From NCBI RefSeq assembly GCF_037126465.1, contig NC_088202.1:27016213-27080212 (forward strand): a stretch of 64,000 bases of DNA, read 5' to 3'. Made by a program: the position numbers and the translations under genes. This stretch comes from Ornithodoros turicata. Lineage: Eukaryota; Arthropoda; Arachnida; Ixodida; Argasidae. The notes beneath the pieces were generated by a model that was not told the DNA's origin, did no database searches, and was given only the letters and a program-made list of their open reading frames with translations. Below are positions 1 to 12,366 of the stretch, in pieces (positions within the stretch are counted from its first letter, which is position 1; each line of letters starts with the position of its first letter).

Positions 1-3000
1 GGCTAACAGGTGGCGCCACAATACCGCCGCCATCGCTTGCTTTCTGCTACTGTGAATTCTGAGATTGCACAGAAGCCACGGATATATTACTCTTGTGATC
101 GTAATCTTATTTTCTCAGGCTGCATATATGCTTTGTTTTTTTTAGAAAACGTGATATAAATCATATAAAGAATAGAAGTCAACAAGAAACAGCTTGCAAT
201 GTTCGTAGCAGACGATTTTTCCTACGAACGAATGAGGGGCTCTCTACCACCAACGTCACAGTAGAGTGGGTGTGTTCTGCAGTTGGAGCGTTCCGGCCTG
301 TCAACTTTGGACAGAAATATCTTGTGGGAATGATTTTCACATACTGCTTTACAAGATGACAGCAGTTTTTGGCCATGTTAGATACCACTTTAATGTTCCT
401 TTAACACATGGCCTTGAAACCGGCTTAGGAGGGCTCATCCGCGGCTCAGCTGATTAGTTTATGATCGTCTTTCTCACATGTGATGCATGCCGGGTAACCA
501 AAAAGGTTGTTATTGCTCCAAGTTTCTTGCTGAAGTCGTTGTGTTCAACAATGGCCGAAGTATGAACGTCAGCAAATGCGCGCGTGCAAAATCAAGGACT
601 ACGGTATGAAAGTGCGTGGCACGCACGGAAACTCCAGTCGGAGCAGCGTTCAAGACCTATCTTTTCGCCGTACAGAGGAGATTGTAGTGGGCACTTCTAA
701 TGAGATACCCTAGCAATGGTCGCCTTTGCTTTTTAATGTTTGAAAAGAAAATATGAAATGATAATGAAACCGTTGTGCATTCATTTACGTGGGTATCTTT
801 TTGCTCTTACTTCAAACTGTTACAATCGCGAAAATAAAATATGTAGACAGTCCGAATTGCAAATAAACTGTTTTTATAATTCCAGCCTGCTTGGGGGATC
901 AGCAGCAGCCAGCTGTTCAGTGTGGATAGATTAGTAAGCACCACATAAACATCTCGGGCTAGTACGCGGTAGTAGCATAGATGTGACTTAGCTGAATATA
1001 ATGTCTGTTCTGGTCCTCCATAAGGGATAGGAAAACTTCACCACACGGAAAAACGTTATCCGAACCAAGCCTCGCGACTCACCCGTGCGCCGCTCAGCGT
1101 AACTATGTGTAGAGTAGATGGGATATAAAAATTATTTTCTCGCCCTAATCAAAAAGTACCTTCTCAATTTTTTTATATGCTTTAGTATAGATATTGATCT
1201 GACATCTCCATCTATTTGCATTGTTCTCGGCCGACCGCTTCATTCTCAAAAATGGCGTTGAAAACGGCCAACTTTACCAAAAGTACGGCATTTGGGATTG
1301 AATGGGGCAAAAAGTATTGTGTGGTCGGCCTTCAAAACATGTGATTGTGAAGTATGGAAGATACAGAACACGCTGAATTTATTTGTTCCTTCCCGCTTGT
1401 ACGAGAAGTGCCCTTAGCAAGGCGCAAAGTTGTAAGAAATAGCGCCAAAAAGCAGCCCTGTTTCGCTGGCCGAAAATGAAACACGAGTGAAGAACTTTAT
1501 ACTGCCAGAATGTTAGGGCCACGCTCTTTCATTCTATGTCACTAAAGTCCAGCTAGACTCAAAAGCCTGCTCAGTAGGTAACTTTTTTTCGTAGCATGGT
1601 TTTCGCGATTCTGACGAACTTTGACCCCGCCTAAATCTACAACAGTTCAACATTGTCCAATGAAACTCGGGAAAATGTCTTTATTTGCAATAAGGAGTCC
1701 ATGATAATTTTTTGAAGCAAAACTGAGGGGGGTCGAGCACGACCTTTGGGTGATTTCGCATGGAATGACCCACCTGGTATGACTTGATATCGCACTTGGC
1801 TGGAGTAAACTGGGTATAAAAGAGCAATTGTTAGGGCAATAAAATACTTTTGTTGCAAGTCAGTGCTGTGTGTTGTCTCGTCCCTTGTCCTTTAATCCAG
1901 TTTAAGCGCTGTTTCATCGTATTTAATATGGACCGCTACCAACAAGCCCAATAGACCTATCCCTGCTTACAAACAAATGACGTCAGATGGTACAACAGCG
2001 CCGCCAACTTGGTAGAGTGGAACTACCATAGCAAAAAATCAGTAAGTCACAAGAGCGCCACGTTTAAATGTGGCTTCTCATAGTGTAATATTTTTTTGTA
2101 ATTCTTTACATATTATTAGTTGTACGGCCTTGTTCTGCTGCGTTCTACCGGCAGCCCTATCTTTTCGGTCGCCCTTTCCAAAGATGGCTACCGGGCTCTT
2201 CCATCTTCTGAATCCTGAAGGGCACGAGTTTCTCTCGGAGTGCACGTGGTGTCTTTATACAAAGCAAGCGCGAACTAAGTCGTAATAGCAAAACCACATT
2301 CCGCAGAGGATTACGACATTGACTTTCAGACGATGCAACTCTTGGAACGAGTTCTTTTCTTTCCGCGGTGGACTGAGAACGCGAATGAAGACACTAAAGC
2401 GACTAAAAACGTGACGTCATTTGTTTCTACCACCAATACAAAGAAGCCACCCGGGACCTTCGTGAAGGAATATGGCTTTGTGAAACAGCGGTGTTCTCCG
2501 CCTGCGCTGTTTCGGTTTGACTTTCCGCCATCTGTAACTTTGTCTGCAAATCCGATTAGCATCATCCCATGAATGTGTTTTATGTTGAAGGTTACACCGG
2601 TGTTCATCCTCCGGCTCATTCTGCTCTCCGGGTATCTGAAAGTGTTGAGAAAACTAGACGGCCGTCCAAACCTCAATGTTTATTTAGTTGGCATAGACCG
2701 GTCTCGGCTGAGTAGGGCAGACACTTTAAGAACTTCAAACTTGTTCCAGGGGAAGCTCGGAGAAATGTGCCATCATCCATCTTACCACCGATGCCTCTGT
2801 ATAGGTGGTCATTTCCTTATCACTTCACTCACGTTCACTTCACCTAACTTCATATGCGCAACCCTTCATGCATCCTCACCACGCTGCCCTGAGCAGTACA
2901 CGCCCTCACTCACCCTCGCACCTTGCTTTAGCGCGTTGTCCTTACAATCCTTCAAGTCATGACCTCAAGTAAGCCAAGCCCTCACGACCCTTCTGCATTA

Positions 3001-3394
3001 TATATGCCCTCAACTCGCATTAGGCCCCACAACCCTTCAAGGCCTCACGATCCCTCCACCCTCATATGCCATTGGAGGCCTCACAACCCTTCTACTTCTT
3101 AAAGGGATATGAGGGTGAAGGTCCAGTGGGGCCTTGAAGGACTTAATAGTAGTGGGGAGTGCCCTGATACAAGGCCGTTCCTCATTCTAAAGACGTTGTT
3201 GCTTTTCCCGAAACATCGCGCTTCTTACGGAGAGGCAAAAGCATAATTCTATCGCTTGTAAACTGCTGACAGAACGGGTCAGTTCGGCTCCTTTGTGTCC
3301 GCGTCAAAGTGACGGCATTTTTCCTGCCGCCACCCTACGCGCTTTCCTGCCTCATTGTATAAATTTAAAGCAATTTTAATTAATCGTGTGCTCC
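1..3394. other. No gene recognised; non-coding DNA
   Basis: Short open frames occur on both strands but none shows a recognisable domain, a long uninterrupted frame or consistent splice signals. From about 2820 to 3190 the DNA is a degenerate array of CCTCAC-ACCCTTC-type words that ends with the complementary word GGGCCTTGAAGG, so it looks like decayed simple repeat. Nothing else can be supported here. Confidence 0.6.
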
Positions 3395-4017
3395 CCTTTC
3401 AAAGTACAACATTCCGCTGGTTGTACCACTACCACCAAAGCGGTAAACAGTAATTCAAATTACATTGCTCTGTTGTGCTTCTCGCAGAAATTGGGTAAAA
3501 TTCCTAAAAGCGTGTGCACCGGTTATACCGCTTGCCCCAAAGTGGTAAACAGTAATTGAAATTACTCTGCTCTGCTGTGCTTCCGGCAGAAGCTATATAA
3601 AGTTCCTAAAAGCGTATGCACCGTCCCTCTAAACTGCAAAATGCCGCTGGTTGTATCCTTGCAATAAAGCAGTTATAGTAATTCGAATTACATTGCTCCG
3701 CTGTGCTTCTTGGAGAAGTTAAATAATATTTCTAAAAGCGTGTACACCAACCTTTTAAAATACAGTATGACAAGGGTGTACCGCTTGCACCAAAGCGGTA
3801 AGCAGCAATATAAATTACATTGGTCTGCTATGCTTCCAGCAGAAGTCAAATAAAAGTCCTAAAAGCGTGCGTACTGCCCCTTTAAACTTTATTATACCGG
3901 TTTTTGCACCACTGGGACCAAAGCGGTAAACACTAATCCAAATTACATTGTTCTTCTGTGTTCCTGCAGAAGTTAAAAATAAATAAAAGAAGTTCCTAAT
4001 ATCGTGTACACCGCTCA
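3395..4017 (+). repeat. Degenerate tandem repeat, about 125-bp unit, five copies
   Basis: Five diverged copies share the words CCAAAGCGGTAAAC, AATTACATTGCTCTGCTGTGCTTC, GCAGAAGTTAAATAAA and TTCCTAAAAGCGTGTGCACC in the same order (the second word is quoted here as a composite of its variants). The CCAAAGCGGT word recurs near 3435, 3537, 3662, 3790 and 3918, so the spacing is about 102, 125, 128 and 128 bp. Within a unit TACCGCTT and AAGCGGTA form an 8-bp hairpin (clearest at 3779-3800). No coding potential is seen. It could be a small satellite or the subrepeats of a DNA transposon. Confidence 0.8.
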
Positions 4018-4343
4018 CACACAGCCACGTACAGCTTTGGAGACTCTTTTCAAAGACCTCATGGGTGCACTCACTGTAGGCCTCATCGCCAGCTTCCCTT
4101 CAACCATCATCCTTCCACCTCATGCGCGTGAGTGTGAGGTTGTAAGGCACTCATAATGTCCCTCGTGAGTGAGTTTGCCCAGATATGCCTGTGTGTAACA
4201 ATTCCAAATACGGTTGCAAAATTTGTTTCAACAAACGAGGTGTGCCTCGTATCCTAAGCATTGGCGATGAAACTATCCGCTCCACACCTCACATGAAGTT
4301 GTTGTATTCGAAACATAGCTTTCGAGCTATCGCAATATTTAAT

Positions 4344-4351
4344 GTCGAAAC
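4344..4351. repeat. 8-bp target-site duplication, left copy
   Basis: GTCGAAAC stands immediately outside the left terminal inverted repeat and is repeated exactly at 5933-5940. Eight-base duplications are characteristic of hAT-superfamily insertion. Confidence 0.85.
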
Positions 4352-5932
4352 TAGTGTTGTCAATCGGGATATCCCGAAATCCCGGGATCCCGACCAATCC
4401 ATGACGTCCCGAAGTCTAGGGATTTCTTCCGGAAAACCCCGGAATTTCGTGAGAGCAAATATGACATGAAAATCAAACAACTGTATAGGTCACCAGGCAC
4501 AGACTCACTCCTTCGTAAGGAAATGACATTTTTTTTTTATAACTGGAGGTGGCAGAGGACCGCTGCCTACACGTGCGTACAGATATTTGCTAACTGTCGT
4601 TTCTTCTAGCGCAGAAGCTTAACGGACCTTCAGTTCGGCAGCCAGTATCTGCATAAAAGTTCGCTCCGAACTGGGCGACGACCACTTTCAACACTCTGTG
4701 CTTTCTCAGGTCGTGTTTTAATCATTGTGCAATGTGATAAGCACGCAGCGACGGTGTTGTAAACCGTTTAGTGTTTCTTTTCTTTTTATTCGTTTTCTTT
4801 TCTTTTCTTTTTTTTCCTTTTTGTGCTGTTCTTCATTCAAGTGGAATTTTACACCGTTTAAGGAAATTATAAGGTAATATTTCCGGTTATTCTTCAAGAG
4901 TAGTGGTACTCGCCTTCTTTTCTTGTGCAACAGGGAAATGCGGATGACTAAACATGGAGTCGTATTATCATAGCAAAAACAAGAACAAAATAAAATGCAA
5001 CCATTTCCCCGTCACTATTTTACCAATGTTGTTTCACTGCAAATTTTCGAGTGTTTTCCCTTCCCTCAAGAAATCATAAAGAGCGTACATGAGCTGCGCA
5101 CAACACGCCGATATAGTCAGTTGAGGTAAATTGAGGTAAATCAGTTGGAGGTCAGTTGAGTTGGAAGTGGAGTCCTGCTCGGCCCGCGGGACTTTCGTGC
5201 ACCCACGGGTGATGCGCACGTTTTTGCGGGTGGCAGGTCTTGGTTTTCGGTGCCGTGCGGGTAGCGGGTCGGGTGCGGGCGTCATTGTTGACAGCAGAGC
5301 GGGCAGCGGTCGGATGCGGTCGACGCATTTCACCAAAACACTATTACAAAGTATACCGAGTTGCTCATATTTTTACGTGTCAGTACTACAGTCAATCGAA
5401 ATGTGACATAAAACGTTGCCGACGAGGGCGGAACAAACGCTCACAGCCTTAGGGTGCAACAGCGCCTGTGTGTCCTTCTTTGTCCATGTCGTGTTTCGTA
5501 TCATCATACCTCAAATCATAAACCAACACGCATTTGCACCGTTTGCCCACTGCGCTGAAGTCGTACAAGGAACCATGCACAAAGACACATCTACACTAGG
5601 GAGGATACTCTCAGTTTACTCATCAACGTTCTTCGCGTTGCGGGTAGCGAGTCGGGCGCGGGTGACCTTTTGGAAAAAATATGCGGGCAGCAGGCGGATG
5701 CCGGTCTCAATTTGTAACCGGACGCGGGTTGCGTGTCGGGTGCAGATTTGAACCTGCGGGTACGGGTCGGTTGCGGATCAGATAATTATAATTCTGACCC
5801 GCGCAGGACTATACTTGAAAGCACCATCTGAGCTCGTCACAATCCTTAAACCCCGTCCCGGGATCCTAGGATTGACAGTAAAAGATCCCGAAATCCCGCG
5901 ACTGCAAAAATGGCTAGGGATTGACAACCCTA
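4352..5932. mobile_element. hAT-like non-autonomous DNA transposon (1581 bp)
   Basis: The left end reads TAGTGTTGTCAATC and the right end, read inward from 5932, TAGGGTTGTCAATC: 13 of 14 bases match as terminal inverted repeats. Perfect 8-bp direct repeats (GTCGAAAC) flank them. Just inside both ends lie clusters of CCCG words (TCCCGGGATCCCG at the left, CCCGGGATCCTAGG and GATCCCGAAATCCCG at the right), which look like subterminal repeats that a transposase could bind. The interior carries CGGGT-rich degenerate repeats (about 5160-5330 and 5640-5790) and a TTTTC microsatellite. No transposase frame is present, so movement would need an enzyme supplied in trans. Family assignment to hAT rests on the duplication length and TIR style, not on a protein. 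Confidence 0.8.
4773..4822 (+). repeat. TTTTC-type microsatellite
   Basis: A pyrimidine tract of repeated TTTTC/TTTCT units inside the hAT-like element. The opposite-strand open frame over it encodes only low-complexity Lys/Glu/Arg. Confidence 0.85.
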
Positions 5933-5940
5933 GTCGAAAC
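5933..5940. repeat. 8-bp target-site duplication, right copy
   Basis: GTCGAAAC, identical to 4344-4351, directly abuts the right terminal inverted repeat. Confidence 0.85.
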
Positions 5941-7030
5941 CAATTTAGTACAGAAATATACATGTCTGCGCTGCTTATGTGTAACGTAACGTACAACGAC
6001 ATCAATTTCCATTTATTAAAAAAAAAGCTTGCTAGAACATTGGTAACCCGAGGTACCTACCCGAGAGACTGCTTTGCACTGACAACTTCTTTGAGAATAC
6101 CAGTGACAGCCATTGCCAACGAACAGCTGGACCACCAAAGTTTTGGAAAAGTGCACTCGTCAGTCTCACTTTTGAGCATTTCAGCAAGAATGAAGGGCAA
6201 GCCTCACAGGGAAATTATCGTCCAGACGTTAATTTTGCTTCATTCGCACACAGACAATATTTCCTGCCATAGACTTCTGCCATCGTTGCTACTCATTTTG
6301 ACAGTGCTTGCTGATCAGTGATGGCTGTAGGCTGAAATGGGTCGGACGGGGTACACCTTCATTGATAAGGATGATGATGATGACTGACTGACGTTTTCGT
6401 GACGCAACGGCTACTACGGCTCTACCTTGCTATACCTTCAATTCTTTGTGTGTAAATGATTTCGAGGTGTTTGCAAATCCGACGTAATCGTATCTCACGA
6501 AATGACGTCCATGTATCAATGAGACACACAAAACACAATAGAAAGCGTTAATGGCCAGCCAGTTGTGTGCGAGGGTTTACTTCTAAGAACATTGCTCTGG
6601 CTACCGATTATCTGACGTCACTGAACACCTGCAAGCGTGGTGTTTTAAACCAGTATTCTCCCATTGCGTCAGCGGGCAGAACGTTCGCAGCGCTCTACTA
6701 TAAAAACGCGGAAGAATCGCTTCCATGCAGCAACTATGTTTCATCCACTCCTTTTTGCCGCACCATTCCTGCTTGTCTTCTTCGCCAGATGCGGTACGTC
6801 CTTATTGTATTCTTTCTAAACCCTCGCGAAAACTGTGACTCCATTTCCATGACTGTCGGCCATGCACGCACGTGCGCTCGAATAAGTTGTATAGTATATC
6901 TATTGATCTTTTCGCGTTTTCCGTTCCGGTAACGCCCGCGACTGAACCAGTAATACGCCGTATCGCGCAGCACGCTGGTAGGAAACACTTTGTACTTTGT
7001 AAATCCAAACAGACGAAAATAACTGCACAT
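5941..7030. other. No gene recognised
   Basis: Only short, unrelated open frames are present. The longest (to about 6321) begins inside the hAT-like element, crosses its boundary and has no recognisable domain, so it is not reported as a gene. Confidence 0.5.
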
Positions 7031-7145
7031 TGGCTTGACACAACAAAATAACATTTTACTCAGACGTTTCATCTCCCGTACGGGAGACATCATCAGTGCA
7101 GGAACGGCATGAGGGAAGACAGCAACCAGCGGAACTATTTAAGGC
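7031..7145 (-). mobile_element. Penelope-like element 3' end fragment with hammerhead motif
   Basis: On the minus strand the segment contains CTGATGA (7096-7090), a stem-loop with TCTCCC/GGGAGA arms around GTAC (7087-7072), GAAAC (7070-7066) and GTC (7065-7063), then TGAGTAAAATG and a TTATTTTGTTGTG tail. The same order and flanking words (CTTAAATAG upstream, GTCTGAGTAAA then GTTATTTTGTT downstream) occur at 42767-42847 and, broken, at 26774-26838. Hammerhead motifs at the ends of Penelope-like elements are established in the literature. This copy has no coding sequence next to it, so it is a solo terminal fragment. Confidence 0.75.
7063..7096 (-). ncRNA. Hammerhead ribozyme motif (Penelope-type)
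   Basis: Both invariant core boxes are present (CUGAUGA and GAAAC followed by GUC) with a stem II of six Watson-Crick pairs plus one G-U pair, and one extra U after the first core box. Stem I is only weakly supported here (two pairs next to the core). The 4-nt ACGU next to the cleavage triplet is palindromic, so a full stem III would need pairing between two RNA copies, as reported for minimal Penelope hammerheads. Activity is uncertain. Confidence 0.65.
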
Positions 7146-8526
7146 TTCAGTGCCACTCTTCCCTTTCCTGTCATAGTTCTTGTTTGGTTTGCGGTGGCGC
7201 CACCACCTCGTGACTCGGCCTCGAAGACCCTCAAGTCGATTCTCCTAAAGGTTTCCCCAGCAAATCTATCGTTTCTTTTGTAACTCGAATAATGAAAGTC
7301 GCTCGGAGCAAAACGGGACGTAGAGTCGACCCTCGTTTACGTGACACTCACGGTTCCTGGAGGGAATGTCTGGATAGCTGGGCATTCGGATACGTCAAAC
7401 TCTGAAGCTTTGCAAACTGAAATTCGTTTGCACTGTCCCTGTTCGGATATGACGTGATCTAGATAAGCGAAGTCCGCACAAACGGTGTCGACTGTTATTT
7501 TTCGTTTCGAAGGGAAGAGCATGCAAGCGCATTGCACGGGGTCGAAATCAATGCAGGGATACCTGGTGCTGATGATTAGTTATATGTTCTACCGACGCAT
7601 GTGTGAGGCGATACCCGGTGACTCAGGATGACAACAGCATTCGCACAAATTTGAGTTGGAAGAAAGTCGACATATTCGCGCAAAGACGAAATTCTCCACT
7701 GCAAGAAACAACAACGACGAAAAGGAAACACAAATAGGGAGAAATAAGGATTATACCCGCCCCGGCGACATAGTCCGTGACAGCTTAATCCACGTGTAAA
7801 AGAGACGATATACCTGCGTAATAGAGCGACGAACTGTAGGAATACCGAAAGAAAAGCAAACCGCCGAAAAAGTGTACTTACTCATAGACACAAGGACACT
7901 TCACTTAGTTTACTTGACTTACAAACACACTCGACGACATGTCCCTGCTTTTTGCCTTCTTCTGTCTTTTTCATCTTTTTGTCTTGTAGCCGAGCAAGCT
8001 AAAAATAAATAATGACAGCCCAAATGCGAGTGCATCGTTACTAGCGGAATGAAAGTACATATTGTTTAAACCCCCTGGAATATGCAGCAAAACACGTAAA
8101 CTCATGCAGTGACACTTGTAGCATCAGGTGTGAAACAGACCTGTTTTCGTGCGACTGCTACATGTTCTCGAGATACTTTACCCTCAATGCGATCATTAAA
8201 TTGTCAAATAAAACACATTGTCAGTTCGTACACTAGGTCCTGCTTCCACCACAACCCGCCGAAACCACGGGGCAGAAACATTCCGCTGCTCCTGATCCGT
8301 AGCGAAGAACTCTACCTTGCATACACAAACGAGATGATCTCCTGGAGACATTAACTACAAAATGGCCTTTCTTAGAATTTACCCAGGAATTCACTCTTAT
8401 GCATAACAGTAAAATCATAAATCAAATAAATTAAGCGTATGAATAATCATCTAGATCCTGTTGATGTTAGAAAAAATGCATTAAATAAAAAAATACAATA
8501 AAAGGGCTACGCAACTAAGCTTGTTT
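7146..8526. other. No gene recognised
   Basis: AT-rich non-coding DNA with short open frames only, with no domain, no repeat array and no splice-consistent exon that I can support. Confidence 0.5.
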
Positions 8527-8722
8527 CCGCCGTTCCATTCTGCGACGCCTCGTGACACCCCTGGCTTCCCGCCAACGGACCACCGACATCCTCCCTCCAT
8601 CTATGTTGAGCAGAGTTGATCCAACGCTCGCTTTCCGCATGCCACGAAACACCTCTCGTCAATATGCTGCATTAATCCATCGAATGCGACTCGATGTGGC
8701 CTTTACCGCTCAGTGGCGTTAC
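8527..8722 (+). mobile_element. LINE ORF2 fragment (near C-terminus)
   Basis: About 196 bp closely match 51383-51575 of the intact LINE ORF2. They encode the stretch downstream of the RNase H domain, with the same words PLASRQRTTDILPPSML and MPRNTSRQ. Homology starts and stops abruptly at CCGCCGTTC and TGGCGTTAC, and neither the LINE 3' tail nor a target duplication is present, so this is an internal fragment and not a normal 5'-truncated insertion. The open frame continues to 8995 into unrelated sequence by chance. Confidence 0.85.
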
Positions 8723-11700
8723 AGCATGAACGTTGACCATACGCGCAAAACAGAAAGTGAACACACGTACACACATACGGTCCTTAAAGTGAGAGTCGCA
8801 TCCGTTTCGGGCGATTTGGAAACGTTAGTGTTATTTTATTCCTTATGGACTGCTGAACACGCCATCGAAAACCCCACACGAAATAGTGGCGTTGTTCGGC
8901 TGTTATTCGATGGGATACACGACAAGAGCAGACGCCGGTGTTGTGTGTATTCCGCTAACCCCTCTCTCAAAAAGTGTGGAAACGTATTTATCTAAGAACC
9001 AATCAGGGTGCGGACTCCAGAATCTGGACCGGGACGCTTTTGATCCGCCGTTGTCTGCAAGCTCTGCAAGGCATTTGGATGTCAACATGTCCGGCGCGAG
9101 CGAATGTTACCTGTCGTCGCTATCCAGAAATTTCCTCGAGGGCAGTAGTGATGCAGTAATACAGGACAATGATCTTTATTCTACGGATCCGTTGCAGCGA
9201 CACTGTATACTAGAGATACGGAGACCAAACTGGTCGCGACGATCACACCGTTCGTCAGTTACGAGCGGCTTCCCAACTCAGTGCTTGACAGACGCCTACT
9301 TCAAAAACAACAGCCCAACAGCTGCCTCTGCGGGTTTCGCAGTCAGAGGAGCCGGAAGTGTATTGAGTTGCTGTGCAGTGCATTAGCACATTGTTCTAGT
9401 GCATTACTGAGCATCCTCTTTTTTCCCCGACCTATGCTACCGGCTGCAACTTCCTGCTCCAACAGACAACAGGTACAGTAACGTGACTTTTCAATTTCTT
9501 TGAGGGGCACTGGTTATGACATTTCAAACGATAGCTAGAAATCACATAACCATCGCTGATGTAATCGTAGTTATACCAGTGCCGCGTTAAAGTCGAAAAG
9601 TGAAAGAAACTACAAATTCCGTATCAAATCTTGCGTCTATCTCTTCCTGTTGTGCTGTATTTCACATGAAATTCGTGTTTCTCCACAACTAGCACCCCAC
9701 CTTTATCGCCTGAATTCAGAAAAGCATCTCATCCGAACAGGTCCCACCCTGCTTGTTATATTGTTGAAACATGTTGTTGGGCGTGTTGGACTACGATATT
9801 AAAAATGGTAAGAGCGCTAACAGTACAGGACAAACACTAAGAAGGGACACACACACTGGACACACTTTGGTGGCATACTTTGTGTATATATGTTGCTTTA
9901 TGTTTATATCATGTGTACTGTGTAGTTTTTTTTGTGTGTGTGTGGCACAAGGTATATTTTAGTGATTTTACCCCTTTTAATTGACACAGCAGATTTAACG
10001 ATGGTTTTTTCTCACAGGTGTCTAAGGTTCACCAGCTGTATGTGGGGCTACGTGAATGTGCTGTTGCTCTTCACATCGCCATATGAGGGTACTAACATAT
10101 TCAGAAGGATAACGTACTTCATTTACATGTTATAACTTACCTTACTATGGACAAAACTTTTTTTACAATGCCGTATATTGTTAACAGTATGAGTTTTGCT
10201 ACTTGCCTGTATCCGGAGCAAACTTGCGAAGTGGAGTAGTTTGTACTGAGCGAGCATCCTCCAACAGGAAGAGACAGGGACACGAACACGCACAACAAGA
10301 CAATCTTCTTTACTAGCAACTAAGTCAAAGATTACTAGAAGAAGTTAATCACAGTTTTTCCAGAAGAGTGTGCTGATCTTGCGCATGTGTTCTTAAATTG
10401 TTGTTCAAGTAAAAGAAATTCTGTCACGCAGTCGGTATAGTGAAGTAGACAGTCTTGTTGTGCATATTTCTGTCCCTGTCTCTCACTGCTTGAAGATGAT
10501 TGCCTGTATTCGTGGGACATGGAAAAGTATGTGAGCGTACATGTGTTCGCACACTTATTCCATTTTTGCAGGTTTCTTTCATATAAATTGCTGCTCTTTG
10601 CATCCTTTTGCTCCACAGCAATCCCATGTTGTAAACTAACAAGCTGCAAGTAAATCTTTCTGATCAGTCCAGTTGTAACTTGACCTGTGTTGTAACATTG
10701 AGACCTGTCTCATTCCTGCTGTCCATGTCTTGTTTCAGCTCTGTAATGTGGTGTAGACGTACAGTGAACTGCACAATAAAAGGATAAGCAAAGCATGACT
10801 GAAATTTTGCTTTATCTTGAGAACTTTACAGTGCAACAATAGAGCATGTCTGTTTGGACTTAACATGTTGGAGAATAGGCAGGAACAAGGACAACAAACA
10901 CAGAGAGTGTTCAACTAGCAACAGATTTATTAGGACTAGGGGTGTTTGTCCAAATAAACCAGATGCTAGTTTAACGCTGTGTGTATTTGTTGTAGATGTC
11001 CCTGTGAGATCTCCATCATGTTCAAGTTTACAGTGATGCATTCAGGTGCAGGGCCCTGTATATTCCATTTGCTTGTGGGATGCGTTCATGTACCAAGGCC
11101 TAGCAGCCTACTGAGTAGGTCCAAGGTGCATGGGCATCAGATGTGCACAGGAGAGGGTCAACCTAACGCATCCCTGAAATGCAACAGCAGTTCAAGTGAG
11201 AGGCAAATGAAACAGCAACTAACCCACAAAAAATATGTCCGCAATAGCAAGTCGTTTATGAAATAATTTCTCACTGATGCCACTTTGGACATCTTTGTCC
11301 ATCAATGTAAACTGGTAAAAAATGCAGCGAACTGGTTAGGAAATGTGAAGGAAAATGCCTCTGGAGGACAGCTACCAATATTTTCACTGTTGTTCTTCTG
11401 TACACTGTCCTCATCATTGCCATGGTATTTTCAAGGGACTATGATACGATTTTTTCTCGTTTTCATCAGAAAGAAAACATTTTTCTGAGTCTAGAACCAA
11501 CATTTTACCTTCGTCGTGCGAGGAGTTTTCGCGGGAGCGAATTTTAACGGAGCGGCGAAGGGAGTACAGCTGCCGCCGCGCAGAAACACAGTGAGTAACT
11601 TGACGCGGACCACGGCCGGATCCGCGATACGTCATCATGACGTGTCGTGGTCCTGCCAGGAGCATGCGCCGTAGGATGCCGCGTATGCGTTCATCGGCAG

Positions 11701-11880
11701 TGGAAATCTCCATGAAGCCAGCTTCCGCGAGTTGGTCGCACTCTCTCGCAGTCGCATCCTGTGGTTTTCGCCGACATACCGAGACGATGTTAGATGGTTC
11801 GTTACCCTAATTCACGTCAATATTCGCCGAGCATCCAGTGTCATATGCTTCTCAGCGACGAGACGGACAGCTTTTGATGC
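8723..11880. other. No gene recognised; diffuse repeats
   Basis: No coding domain is visible. An imperfect inverted repeat pairs about 10240-10312 with 10438-10500 (shared word GTCTTGTTGTGC and CTGTCCCTGTCTC on opposite strands). A similar GGACAAACACTAAGAAGGGACAC phrase lies near 9828 and GGGGACAAGGACAAAG near 59477, suggesting scattered copies of one short repeat family. Confidence 0.45.
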
Positions 11881-12366
11881 CATATATAGACCAGATTGCA
11901 AATCTACTTTTTCAGCTATTTTGTGTGCATGAACAGCGCAAATGCCGTAGCCGTGGCCGTACTCCACCCGACACGGCTTGGGCATTTCTCAGTAGCCTCT
12001 ATTGGAGTACTGGATGGAACATGTACTAAAATACCAATAGTTGCGGGATGTTTGTTAAGTGTAGTGGGGCCAAAAACGTTTGTAACGGTCACGAGGATCT
12101 GTTTCTGCAATTAATTCGTACGTCTGCAATGAGTCAAACTGCAATGAGTCTAACATTTCTGATATTCCTTGCTAACAAATATTGTGTTTGGAATTCAGGC
12201 TATTGGAATTCAGGCTATGATGAGGTTACGTACTGAGTGGAGCTGTCAAACTGACAGGTTTCCTGTGTTGGTGGAAGAATGCTACGTAGATACTTTGCAG
12301 AGAGCAGCACGCGAACAAATGGAAAAACTTGCTTTTACTTGTTCTCCAATTTCTCACGTTCTCGTA
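11881..12366 (+). pseudogene. Degenerate DNA-transposon fragment, shared with 31331-31803
   Basis: This stretch is the reverse complement of about 31331-31803 with moderate divergence and small indels, including a tandem duplication of GGAATTCAGGCTAT near 12195 that the other copy lacks. One frame reads SIGVLDGTCTKIP, which resembles the first-Asp region of Harbinger-type DDE transposases (G-x-x-DGT), and another reads EECYVDTLQRAAREQMEKLAFTC. Frames are interrupted. The transposase link is weak; the repeat relationship is solid, because the other copy is the core of the palindromic element at 30979-34138. Confidence 0.6.

Noticed and set aside
2326..2962. Frames of 116 and 129 residues on opposite strands
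   Set aside because: No domain, no repeat relation and mutual overlap; treated as chance.
5815..6321. 168-residue plus-strand frame
   Set aside because: It starts at TTG inside the hAT-like element, crosses its boundary and target duplication, and has no domain.
8723..9386. Two overlapping frames of 147 and 166 residues
   Set aside because: Only the first part (to 8722) has meaning, as a LINE fragment; the rest is unrelated low-information sequence.
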